This document shows positions 26,402-34,466 of a stretch of DNA of 64,000 nt, piece after piece. The stretch is taken from positions 50,716-114,715 of the forward strand of contig JAITLO010000049.1 of assembly GCA_031277855.1 (NCBI GenBank). The letters run 5' to 3'. This DNA comes from Acidovorax sp. Lineage in GTDB: Bacteria > Pseudomonadota > Gammaproteobacteria > Burkholderiales > Burkholderiaceae_C. The position numbers and the translations under genes are program-made. Below the pieces are notes generated by a model, which was given only the letters and a program-made list of their open reading frames with translations, had not been told where the DNA came from and made no database searches. Every line of letters begins with the position of its first letter. Positions within the stretch are counted from its first letter, which is position 1.

Positions 26402-27244
26402 TCAAGCCCCTCCGCAGCACTTCTTGAACTTCTTGCCGCTGCCGCAGCTGCAGGGGTCGTTGCGGCCGGGCTGTTCGCCCTTGACCACGGCCTCCACGCG
26501 CGGGCCCATGCTGCGCCACAGCTGGCGCAGGTCATAGACGGCCCAGACGGCTTCGCCAAATGCATCCACACGCTCCTGGCTGGTGGAGGCCGGGCCGGCT
26601 TCGTCGTAGAGATTCAATTCGGGCTCGCCGGTGTCGTCTTCGGTCAGATCGACCACGAATTCCATGGCGGCATCCAGCCACTGGGCGGCTTCCTTGTCGC
26701 GGGGTGCGGCCCATTCCTCGGCCCAGTTCTCCACCACGAACATAAAGCCCAATGCCCAGACCTGGGCGAAGGAGGGCACTTCCTCGTCTTCCACTTCCTT
26801 GCGCTCGGCCTCGGGCAGCATCAGGATGGCGCCGCGCGTATCCAGCACTTCGGGCTGGAAAGCGGTGTCATCGGCCAGAGACTTCACCTCGGTGTCCAGC
26901 TGGGTGCGGATTTCGTCCACGCGGCGCTGCGCCAGCTCCAGGAAACGGGCTTGCTGCTCGGCGCTGGCAAACACTTCCAGTTGGGGCAGGGGCTGGCCGT
27001 CGGCCACTTCCAGGTCTTCACCGTCGCCCAGTAGCATGGGCAGCCATTCGCCCACGGAGATAGGGCGGCGGGTACAGACCACGGCGGTCAGAAAGCCGTC
27101 GCAGAATTCCCACTGCGGCACTTCTTCGGAGCGCTCGCGCAGGCTGTCCAGCAGCTCGTCCAGCTCTTGCAGCTCCTCGTTGCTGAGGGCGTGTTGGGCG
27201 GTGTCGGTCTCGTTATCCGAGGTGGTTGGTGTGTGGTTTTCCAT
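26402..27244 (-). CDS. UPF0149 family protein with C-terminal SEC-C zinc motif
   Basis: 280 residues, very acidic. The N-terminal part (about 20-220) matches the UPF0149/YecA/YgfB fold: LDELLDSLRER, QWEFCDGFLTAVVCT, WLPMLLG, then WALGFMFVVENWAEEW. The C-terminus ends GRNDPCSCGSGKKFKKCC, a textbook SEC-C zinc-binding motif as found at the end of SecA and many stand-alone proteins. The function of the family is unclear; SEC-C tails can bind ribosomes or SecB. Monocistronic, divergent from the FMN protein. A family B repeat sits at its 3' end. Confidence 0.9.
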   Translation of the reverse strand: MENHTPTTSDNETDTAQHALSNEELQELDELLDSLRERSEEVPQWEFCDGFLTAVVCTRRPISVGEWLPMLLGDGEDLEVADGQPLPQLEVFASAEQQARFLELAQRRVDEIRTQLDTEVKSLADDTAFQPEVLDTRGAILMLPEAERKEVEDEEVPSFAQVWALGFMFVVENWAEEWAAPRDKEAAQWLDAAMEFVVDLTEDDTGEPELNLYDEAGPASTSQERVDAFGEAVWAVYDLRQLWRSMGPRVEAVVKGEQPGRNDPCSCGSGKKFKKCCGGA

Positions 27245-27415
27245 GGCGAAGTCCTGCGCGTCAAAGGCTTTTATGATCGCCCCGCAGACATCGACAGGTC
27301 AGCTGACCTGGTTTCCCGCCGGGCATGGGCCGCACGCGCTTTCCGCGCCAGCCGAAGGCCGGCAGTGTAGCCGGCCACCCATGACCGTGCACCCTACACA
27401 GGAGTTCGAGCAGCT

Positions 27416-29125
27416 ATGGCTTCCCCCTCTTCCCGCAGCGCGGGTCTTTTTCCGGTGCGCTACACCACGCTGGTGCTGTGCCTGCTGGGTGGTTTTTTCT
27501 GCCTGGCAATGGCGCTGAACTATGCACCGCTGTGGTGGGGCCTGGCCGCCGCCGTGCTGCTGGCGCTGTCCGCGCTGGGCTTGTATGACCTGTGCCAGAC
27601 CCGCCACTCGATCTTGCGCAACTACCCGGTGCTGGGCCATTTGCGCTTTATGTTCGAGTACATCCGCCCCGAGATGCGCCAGTACTTCATCGAGTCGGAC
27701 AACGAAAACCTGCCTTTCTCGCGTGCCCAGCGCTCCCTGGTCTACCAGCGCAGCAAGGGTGAGCCCGACAGCCGCCCCTTCGGCACGCAAATGGATGTGA
27801 GTGCGGATGGCTACGAGTGGGTCAACCATTCCATGCAGCCGTCCCAGTTGGGCAGCCATGACTTCCGCACCTGGATTGGTGGCCAGCCCGGCCAGCCGCT
27901 GGAGGGCGCTGCCGCCTGCACCCAGCCCTACCACGCCAGCGTGTTCAACATCTCGGCCATGAGCTTTGGCGCGCTGTCTGCCAATGCCGTGCTGGCACTG
28001 AACCAGGGTGCCAAGGCCGGTGGTTTTGCACATGACACGGGCGAGGGCTCCATCAGCCAGTACCACCGCGTGCATGGAGGAGATCTGATCTGGGAAATCG
28101 GCTCGGGATATTTTGGGTGCCGCAACGATGACGGCACATTCAACGCCGAAAAATTCAGCGCCAATGCCTGTGACCCACAGGTCAAGATGATTGAGCTCAA
28201 GCTCAGCCAGGGTGCCAAGCCCGGCCACGGCGGCATGCTGCTGGGCGCCAAGGTCACTCCTGAAATCGCAGCAGCCCGTGGTGTGCCTGTGGGTCAGGAC
28301 TGCATATCGCCCTCCAGCCACAGCGCCTTCACCACGCCATTGGAGATGATGCTTTTCATCGGCCAGCTGCGGCGCCTGTCCGGCGGCAAGCCCGTGGGCT
28401 TCAAGTTCTGCGTGGGCCACCCCTGGGAATGGTTTGCCATGGTCAAGGCCATGCAGCAAACCGACATCACCCCCGACTTCATCGTGGTCGATGGTGCCGA
28501 AGGCGGCACTGGCGCCGCACCGGTGGAATTCACCGACCACGTGGGTGTGCCGCTGCAAGAAGGCCTGCTGCTGGTGCACAACACCTTGGTGGGCGTGAAC
28601 CTGCGCCACCGCATCCAGCTGGGTGCTGCGGGCAAGGTGATCACGGCCTTCGACATCGCGCGCATGATGGCGCTGGGTGCCGACTGGTGCAACTGCGGCC
28701 GCGGCTTCATGATGGCCCTGGGCTGCATCCAGGCTCAGGCCTGCCACACCGGCATGTGCCCCACCGGCGTGACCACCCAGGACCCGCTGCGCCAAAAAGC
28801 CCTGGTGGTACCCGACAAGGCCACGCGCGTGGCCTCCTATCACCGCAAGACGCTGCATGCCCTGCAGGAGCTGGTACAGGCCTCCGGCCTGCAGCACCCC
28901 CAAGACTTCACACCCCACCACATCGTGCGCCGCACCAGCGACAGCCAGGTTCATGCCCTGTCCAATCTGGTCATGCACGTGGAGCCCGGTGCCCTGCTGG
29001 GCCCGCTGGAACAGCAGCACAGCGTGTTCAAGCAGTATTGGCCGCACACCAGCGCCGAGAGCTTTCAGATCACACCGCCCCCTATGGTGCCTTCGGCGCA
29101 GCGCCCACAAAGCGTGCCTGCTTGA
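27416..29125 (+). CDS. Membrane-anchored FMN-binding glutamate-synthase-like protein
   Basis: 569 residues. Two membrane helices lie in the first 60 residues (TTLVLCLLGGFFCLAMAL and LAAAVLLALSALGLYDL), followed by a glutamate-synthase FMN/2-oxoglutarate (GltB central) domain. Signatures: ISAMSFGALSANAVLALN, GGDLIWEIGSGYFG, VKMIELKLSQGAKPGHGGML, SPSSHSAF, VVDGAEGGTGAAP, and the 3Fe-4S cysteines in CIQAQACHTGMCPTG. The amidotransferase and GltD parts of a true glutamate synthase are missing, so this belongs to the stand-alone GltS-like oxidoreductases anchored in the inner membrane; substrate unknown. AGGAG lies about 14 bases before the ATG, a longish spacing. Confidence 0.88.
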   Translation: MASPSSRSAGLFPVRYTTLVLCLLGGFFCLAMALNYAPLWWGLAAAVLLALSALGLYDLCQTRHSILRNYPVLGHLRFMFEYIRPEMRQYFIESDNENLPFSRAQRSLVYQRSKGEPDSRPFGTQMDVSADGYEWVNHSMQPSQLGSHDFRTWIGGQPGQPLEGAAACTQPYHASVFNISAMSFGALSANAVLALNQGAKAGGFAHDTGEGSISQYHRVHGGDLIWEIGSGYFGCRNDDGTFNAEKFSANACDPQVKMIELKLSQGAKPGHGGMLLGAKVTPEIAAARGVPVGQDCISPSSHSAFTTPLEMMLFIGQLRRLSGGKPVGFKFCVGHPWEWFAMVKAMQQTDITPDFIVVDGAEGGTGAAPVEFTDHVGVPLQEGLLLVHNTLVGVNLRHRIQLGAAGKVITAFDIARMMALGADWCNCGRGFMMALGCIQAQACHTGMCPTGVTTQDPLRQKALVVPDKATRVASYHRKTLHALQELVQASGLQHPQDFTPHHIVRRTSDSQVHALSNLVMHVEPGALLGPLEQQHSVFKQYWPHTSAESFQITPPPMVPSAQRPQSVPA

Positions 29126-29132
29126 CCTAGCG

Positions 29133-29210
29133 CCCCCCTGGGTCGCCTTCGGCGCCTTCCCCCCAGGGGGCATACGGGCAACCGGCGGCAGCCTTTGCTG
29201 CGGGGCGCGA
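29133..29210 (+). repeat. Dispersed gene-end repeat, family B, diverged copy 3
   Basis: Begins CCCCCCTGGGTCGCCTTCGG right behind the FMN-protein stop, then CTTCCCCCCAGGGGG and TGCTGCGGGGCG. CCCCCTGG and CCAGGGGG can pair across it (29133-29170), so it may also act as a 3' hairpin. Confidence 0.5.
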
Positions 29211-29316
29211 CCTGTGGGCTATGCCAGCATGGCGTGCAACGACTGCCAACACGGCACAATCCCCCATTTCGCGCCGCTGTTGCGGCACGCCTTGCCCTGC
29301 TCCCGGACTGCTGACC

Positions 29317-30132
29317 GTGTCTTCTACTGCCTTGCCCTCTACTGCCCTGGATTACGACGCTTTTTTGCAAAGCCATGTGCGCAGCCAGCCCCATGCGGTG
29401 ATGCGCTATGTGCAGCCCACGGAGACCCTGTGGCTCAAGCGCGCAGGCAGCAGCCATGGTGCCTGGCGCTACCGCCTGCTGGGCGCCGTGGCACGCGGAC
29501 TGCGCATGCCGGTGCTGGCCCCCGTGCCCAATCCGGGTGGGCACGCAGCCATCGCTACCGAGGTCAGCCGCCTGCGTGATCTGGCCGCCCGTGGCCTGCG
29601 CGTGCCCGAGGTGCTGGCCGCTTGCGACGATGGTTTTTTGATGCGCCACCTGGGCGCCCCCGGAGAGGACACGCCCAGCCTGGGCAATGAAATGGAGCAG
29701 GCCGCCACGCGTGGCAGCGCGGCCGTGCTGGCGCTGTGGAAGCAGGGCCTGCAATCGATCACCAAGGTGCACAAGGCCGGAACCTGCCTGAGTCAGGCTT
29801 TTGCCCGCAACCTGGTGCGCTGCCCGGATGGCGTGATCGGCTACATCGACTTTGAAGACGACCCCGCAGCCGCCCTGCCCCTGCCGCTGTGCCACGCCCG
29901 CGATGCGCTGTGCTTTGCCCATTCCACGGCCTGGATTTTGCAAGCCGCAGCGGCCTTGCCCACCGCCCGCGCCCAATGGCAGGCCTGGGCCCAAACGCTG
30001 TCGCCTGACGCCCAGCAAACCCTGTCGGACAGCGTGGCCCGCATGGCCTGGGCCGCTCGTTTGCCAGACAACCAAAAGCTGGGACGGGATGCACAGCGCA
30101 TACGCATGGCCTGGGAGCTGCTGCGGCCCTGA
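29317..30132 (+). CDS. Small protein-kinase-like protein (RIO/Kdo-kinase/APH-like fold)
   Basis: 271 residues from a GTG (VSSTALPSTALDYDAF), chosen because the frame upstream of it is low quality; no ribosome site is obvious, so the start is uncertain. Kinase-like features: WLKRAG with a possible ATP-binding Lys, EVSRLRDLAARGLRVPEVL, then a catalytic-loop-like segment ITKVHKAGTCLSQAFARN and VIGYIDFEDDP, which resembles the metal-binding Asp region of RIO and WaaP/KdkA kinases. It follows the FMN gene by about 190 bases. The substrate (sugar, lipid-linked glycan or protein) cannot be told. Confidence 0.65.
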   Translation: MSSTALPSTALDYDAFLQSHVRSQPHAVMRYVQPTETLWLKRAGSSHGAWRYRLLGAVARGLRMPVLAPVPNPGGHAAIATEVSRLRDLAARGLRVPEVLAACDDGFLMRHLGAPGEDTPSLGNEMEQAATRGSAAVLALWKQGLQSITKVHKAGTCLSQAFARNLVRCPDGVIGYIDFEDDPAAALPLPLCHARDALCFAHSTAWILQAAAALPTARAQWQAWAQTLSPDAQQTLSDSVARMAWAARLPDNQKLGRDAQRIRMAWELLRP

Positions 30133-30277
30133 GAGCGTGTTTTCTGCCTCTACGCAGGCATCTGAATCATCAGCGTTTTGGGCTTCTAACGCAGAACCCA
30201 TAAGCTGAGACAGCTCCTTTCTTTGAATAGACAACAAGCAGGGCAGTGCACCTCCAAGCGGAGCACTACCCGCTGCC

Positions 30278-33025
30278 TTATTGCTTGATCACCGAGATGT
30301 TGGAGACGATGGCATTGCCCTTCACGCCTTCAAAGTCCAGCTGCAGCCGCCCGTCTTTGACCGCCACCTTGAAGCTGGTCGCCGTGGCCGTGTTGCTATC
30401 GCCAGCGCGGGCAAAAACGTCCATATCGGCAACCACCTTGGCACCATTGGCCTTCACGTTGAATACACGCTCGCCAACAGCCTTGGCTGTGGGTTCAAAA
30501 AAGCCCAGCGTGACGGCGTAATCGCCATTGGCCAACGGAATGTCATAGCTGAACGCCTGCCCATGGCGGTAGGCATCCCAGACCAGCCCCTGCTCCGGCA
30601 TGTCGGCAAGACCCAGGCCCTTGATGCTGCGGGCCAGCGAGAAACCGCTAGGGCTGCCGCCCTGGAAGAACTGGTCGGAGCCAAACCTGTGGCTGCCCAG
30701 CAGTGCATCGCTAGAGACAAAGCCCGAAGCCAGCTGGCCTGCGGCAATAAAGCGGTGGCGCATGGCTTCAGGTGACACATGCCAGACCACGCTATCGGTC
30801 TGTAGCTGGCCGTCATGCAGGCCTTCGGCCACCAGCTCATTGCGGCCAGCCGATAAGGGCATGGCCTTGAAAGTGCAGACCTTGAGCGGGCATTGCGCTG
30901 CCTGCATGCGTGCCACGGTGGTGCCGTTGTGTTTGAGCGTCACCGACTGGGCATTGGAATAAACCTTCACATCGGCCACCGGATAGGCCCTGTCGGTGTA
31001 GCGGCGCTCTGTGATGTGAGTCACAGGCTGCTTGGACCACTGGGCTTTGTAATAGTAGAAGACATCTTTTTTGACCAAGCGGTCGAAGGTCACCAGGCCC
31101 TTGGTATTGGTGCCGCCGATATCGCCCTCGTGGCGTGTGCCCGAGCCGAAATCAAACATATTCCATACATAAGTGCCGAACAAGAAAGGCCGCGCCGCAA
31201 TGGCTTCGTAGCTTTTTTCGTGCACATAGTTGGCATAGCCCTCGGGCTGGTAGCAAATGCGTTTGGCCGCGCGGTTGCTGGCGCAGATGCGCCCTCCCAA
31301 GGGGTTGTCCGTGTAATGGCTCAGTGCGGCACCTGCACCGTACTCGGTGATGCCCAGCGGTTGGGTCGGAAACTGTGCATGCTGCTTGTCCAAGAACCGG
31401 CCCAGCTCCTGCGGATCATCCCCGCCATACCAAAGAAAGTAGCGGTTGACGCTGTAGGCATCCGGAATGGGGCTGAGGGTCACCGCCGGCGCGTTGGATC
31501 CGCCTTCCGAGGCCAGGGTAGTGATGCGTGCCGGGTCCTCAGACTTGGCCAGGGCGTGCAGCGACCGCAGCAGGCCCTGCACATTGTTGCTGGCATCGTT
31601 TTGCCCACATTTGTGGGGGTCCATGGTGACCTCGTTGCCTATGGACCAAAGACCGATGGAGGCATGGTTGAAGTTCTGGCGAATCGATGTTTTCAACTGC
31701 TCGCGCGCATTGGCGGCAAAGCCCGTGGTTTCCGGGTCCACATTGCAGGACACACCAGGAGAGGCCACCGATGCCGCATTCACAAAGGGAATCTCGGCGA
31801 TCACCACCAGGCCCAGTTTGTCGGCTTGCTCCAGGGTGTATTGGGAATGGGGGTAATGCGACAGGCGCAACGTAGTGGCGCCGATTTCCTTGATCAAGGC
31901 CATGGACTGGTCGGTATCGGCCTTGTTGATGGCCCAGCCTTTGTGCAAAAAGTCCTGGTGCATGTTCACACCCCGCAGTGGCACCGACTTGCCATTCAGG
32001 ATGAAGCCTTTTTTCGGATCAAACACCATTTGCCGAATGCCAAAGTCCTGCACCACCCGGTCCAACACCTTGCCGCTGGCGTCTTGCACTTCGACCACCA
32101 GCTTGTAGAGATAGGGATCGGCTCGGCCTTGCCACAAATGGGCCTCGGGCACAGCCAGGGTCTGCTCCACCTCGGTCTGCGCACCAGCGGCTACATCCTG
32201 GGAATGCACGCTGGTGCTCTTGACGGTCTTGGCATCGGCTTCCAGCAAGAGCGTCCGCACCGTCAAAGGTGTGCTGGAGTCCCATCCATTTTGGAGCTTG
32301 GTGCGCACCTTGACCGTGGCCTGTCCTTGCTTGACCGCCGTGGTCTGGGCATACACACCCAAGCTGCCCAAATCATCCAGAGCGATGTGGACGCGGCTGG
32401 GCGTGCTCAGCAGTTGCACCTCCCGGTACAAGCCGCCGGACACATTGAAGTCCCCGCTGAGAGGGGGAATGGCCGTGGGGGCGGCATTGCTCTTGGCCGC
32501 GCTGTTGTCCGCCTTGACCAGCAGCACATTGCGCTGGCCCGGGCGCAGCTTGTGGCTGACGTCGTAGCGGAAGCCAGAAAAACCACCTTTGTGCTGGCCC
32601 AGCTTCTCACCGTTGAGCCACACGTCCGACACCAGGCTGGCGCCGTTGAACTGCAGCCACTGGGTCGCGCCGTGCGTGGAAGCACCGGATGCAGGTACAT
32701 CCATCTCCAGGCGATACCAGCCAATGCCGCGCTTGTAGCCTACGCTGGCGGAGGTGGTCTGGGCGGTGCTGGCCGCATCCAGTGCATTCCAGGTATGGGG
32801 TACCGTCACGCGGCTCCAGTTGGCGCCATCACTGGCCAGGGCTTGCGCATCGGTCAAATCATCGTCCTGAATGAACTTCCAGCCAGCAGCCAAGGTGGTC
32901 ACACCACGCACGCTATCGACACTCGCCACAGCGGTGCGTGCTTCGATGCTGTGTGCAGGAAGAACCGAGATGAAAGCCATGGCCACGGCCAGCGCCATGG
33001 GCTTGAACTGAAAACGAGTGGGCAC
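30278..33025 (-). CDS. Secreted GH2 glycoside hydrolase (beta-galactosidase/beta-glucuronidase type) with malectin-like domain
   Basis: 915 residues from a GTG preceded by AAGGAG seven bases upstream; it gives a clean signal peptide (FKPMALAVAMAFISVLPAHS). The open frame extends upstream but without a ribosome site. Domains: GH2 sugar-binding (WSRVTVPHTWNALD, GWYRLEMDVP, QWLQFNGASL), an immunoglobulin-like domain, then a TIM barrel with NMHQDFLHKG, SHYPHS, acid/base Glu in LWSIGNEVT and nucleophile Glu in LGITEYGAGA. A malectin/CBM57-like domain (about residues 770-915: FGSDQFFQGG, YAVTLGFFEPTA, RVFNVKANG) ends the protein. It cleaves beta-linked glycans in the periplasm or outside; the sugar is unproven. 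Probably controlled by the LacI regulator encoded upstream, through two AACCGGTT sites. Confidence 0.9.
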   Translation of the reverse strand: MPTRFQFKPMALAVAMAFISVLPAHSIEARTAVASVDSVRGVTTLAAGWKFIQDDDLTDAQALASDGANWSRVTVPHTWNALDAASTAQTTSASVGYKRGIGWYRLEMDVPASGASTHGATQWLQFNGASLVSDVWLNGEKLGQHKGGFSGFRYDVSHKLRPGQRNVLLVKADNSAAKSNAAPTAIPPLSGDFNVSGGLYREVQLLSTPSRVHIALDDLGSLGVYAQTTAVKQGQATVKVRTKLQNGWDSSTPLTVRTLLLEADAKTVKSTSVHSQDVAAGAQTEVEQTLAVPEAHLWQGRADPYLYKLVVEVQDASGKVLDRVVQDFGIRQMVFDPKKGFILNGKSVPLRGVNMHQDFLHKGWAINKADTDQSMALIKEIGATTLRLSHYPHSQYTLEQADKLGLVVIAEIPFVNAASVASPGVSCNVDPETTGFAANAREQLKTSIRQNFNHASIGLWSIGNEVTMDPHKCGQNDASNNVQGLLRSLHALAKSEDPARITTLASEGGSNAPAVTLSPIPDAYSVNRYFLWYGGDDPQELGRFLDKQHAQFPTQPLGITEYGAGAALSHYTDNPLGGRICASNRAAKRICYQPEGYANYVHEKSYEAIAARPFLFGTYVWNMFDFGSGTRHEGDIGGTNTKGLVTFDRLVKKDVFYYYKAQWSKQPVTHITERRYTDRAYPVADVKVYSNAQSVTLKHNGTTVARMQAAQCPLKVCTFKAMPLSAGRNELVAEGLHDGQLQTDSVVWHVSPEAMRHRFIAAGQLASGFVSSDALLGSHRFGSDQFFQGGSPSGFSLARSIKGLGLADMPEQGLVWDAYRHGQAFSYDIPLANGDYAVTLGFFEPTAKAVGERVFNVKANGAKVVADMDVFARAGDSNTATATSFKVAVKDGRLQLDFEGVKGNAIVSNISVIKQ

Positions 33026-33142
33026 TTGAGTCTCCTTGAAAAATCGGGGTCGATAGATCACTGGACCTGCGAGAAAACGGGCAGGACACCGCGCTACGGC
33101 TGAAGCTGTTCCTGGGATATGTGGGGTATTTTTCAGAAAAGG

Positions 33143-33152
33143 TAACCGGTTA
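33143..33152. promoter_or_regulatory. LacI-family operator-like palindrome 1 (TAACCGGTTA)
   Basis: Perfect 10-bp palindrome in the context GGTAACCGGTTAACTTT, 118 bases upstream of the GH2 start codon. Centred CG with A/T-rich arms is typical of LacI-family operators. Confidence 0.6.
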
Positions 33153-33221
33153 ACTTTCAAAACAAAACACATGCTTTTTTAGCGAAAACAAAACAAGCAA
33201 CTACGTTTTAAAAACAAAGGA

Positions 33222-33229
33222 AACCGGTT
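33222..33229. promoter_or_regulatory. LacI-family operator-like palindrome 2 (AACCGGTT)
   Basis: Same core in the same context (GGAAACCGGTTAACTTTT), 78 bases from site 1 centre to centre. Two similarly oriented near-identical sites suggest cooperative binding or looping. Confidence 0.6.
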
Positions 33230-33357
33230 AACTTTTTTGGCAAAAAAATCAGCCGAAGCCATGGGCCGCCATGGTGCGCGACAAGGCCCTCGCGGTCAAC
33301 GCCGCAACGCCGGGACTTTCCCTAGGAGAAAGGGAATCAACAATAGCAAGCACCAAC

Positions 33358-34371
33358 TCAGACCATAGCCTGCGGTGCAGCCGTGGACTCGCGAACCACC
33401 AACCTGCTGCGCAGAACGCTGTCACCATCAACGGGGGTGCCCGCGATGATGCCGGCCAGGCGCAGCATGGCTTGCTCACCCACCTGTTCACTCAGCATGT
33501 CCACGCTGGTGAGCGATGGAGATTGCAGCCGTCCATAGGCCGTGTTGTCAAAGCCCGCCACCGCCACTTGCGCCGGTACGCTCACACCCAGTGCACGCGC
33601 TTCGGCCAACAGGCCCAGGGCAATCAAATCGTTGAAGCCCACAACCACCTCAGGCATCTCGCCCGACAGCAGCACCTGTGATGCCAAACGCTCCCCTTCC
33701 TCGGTCGTGGGCGATGTGGCGTGGAACACGGTGAAACTTGCCTCCACGCCGTCAAAGGCTTGCTGCAGACCACGCCAGCGCTCCTCGCTCCACGGCGCCA
33801 CCGGAAACGCGATGTAGCTGATGCGGCGAAAACCCCGCTCGCGCAAATGCATGCCCAATATGCGACCCGCCAGAAAGTTGTCACAGCTGACGCTTTGATA
33901 GTTGGGCTGTGGAGACGGCCCCCCATACAGCACCACGGGCGTTCCGGCGGCAAACAGCGCTTCCAGCATGGGCCGGGGCAGACGCGCGCTGACGATCAGC
34001 CCATCCACTCTGCGTGCCAGGGCCTGCAGCACCGCCAGCTCCGGGGCCTGGGTCTCTGCGGCATCGGCCACGATGAGGTTCAGTCCCGCCACTTTTGCTG
34101 CCCGCGCCGCGCCTTTGACCATGCTGGTGAAATGCGGGTTGCAGATATCCAGCACCACCATGCCCACATTGCCCGTCAGCCCCGTGGCCATGCTGCGCGC
34201 CATGGGATTGAGCGACCAGCCCAGTTGCTGCACCGCTGCGGCGATCCGCGCCTCCACCTCAGCGCTGAAGCGTTGGCTGCCGCTCATGAACTTGGAAACC
34301 GTGGCCGTGGACACGGCTGCAGCCTTGGCTACATCGCGAATTGTGGGGCCTCGTTTGCGGGGCATCGTCAT
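33358..34371 (-). CDS. LacI-family transcriptional regulator
   Basis: 337 residues from the ATG giving MTMPRKRGPTIRDVAK; the longer frame adds an unlikely N-terminus and a third ATG sits two codons downstream. The helix-turn-helix is TIRDVAKAAAVSTATVSKFM, followed by the hinge helix around SLNPMARSMATGLTGN. The rest is a periplasmic-binding-protein-like sensor domain (VGMVVLDICNPHFTSMVKG, VDGLIVSARL, VAVAGFDNTAYGRLQSPSLTSV). It lies upstream of and in the same direction as the GH2 gene, and the two palindromes between them are the probable targets, so a sugar released by the hydrolase is the likely inducer (inference). Confidence 0.92.
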   Translation of the reverse strand: MTMPRKRGPTIRDVAKAAAVSTATVSKFMSGSQRFSAEVEARIAAAVQQLGWSLNPMARSMATGLTGNVGMVVLDICNPHFTSMVKGAARAAKVAGLNLIVADAAETQAPELAVLQALARRVDGLIVSARLPRPMLEALFAAGTPVVLYGGPSPQPNYQSVSCDNFLAGRILGMHLRERGFRRISYIAFPVAPWSEERWRGLQQAFDGVEASFTVFHATSPTTEEGERLASQVLLSGEMPEVVVGFNDLIALGLLAEARALGVSVPAQVAVAGFDNTAYGRLQSPSLTSVDMLSEQVGEQAMLRLAGIIAGTPVDGDSVLRSRLVVRESTAAPQAMV

Positions 34372-34466
34372 CGGTTCTGGCGTGGAAGGTACGCGGTCGT
34401 GCGGGGCATTTTGCTCAGTGTAATGGGCGCCAGATAACGCCTTTTGCAAACGCTAGGTCGCAGGAC

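Larger units (their letters stand above)
33026..33357. other. AT-rich regulatory region of the GH2 gene
   Basis: 332 bases between lacI-type gene and GH2 gene, both on the minus strand. The middle (33160-33240) is strikingly A/T-rich compared with the flanking genes. It carries two operator-like palindromes and presumably the GH2 promoter. No gene seen. Confidence 0.65.
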
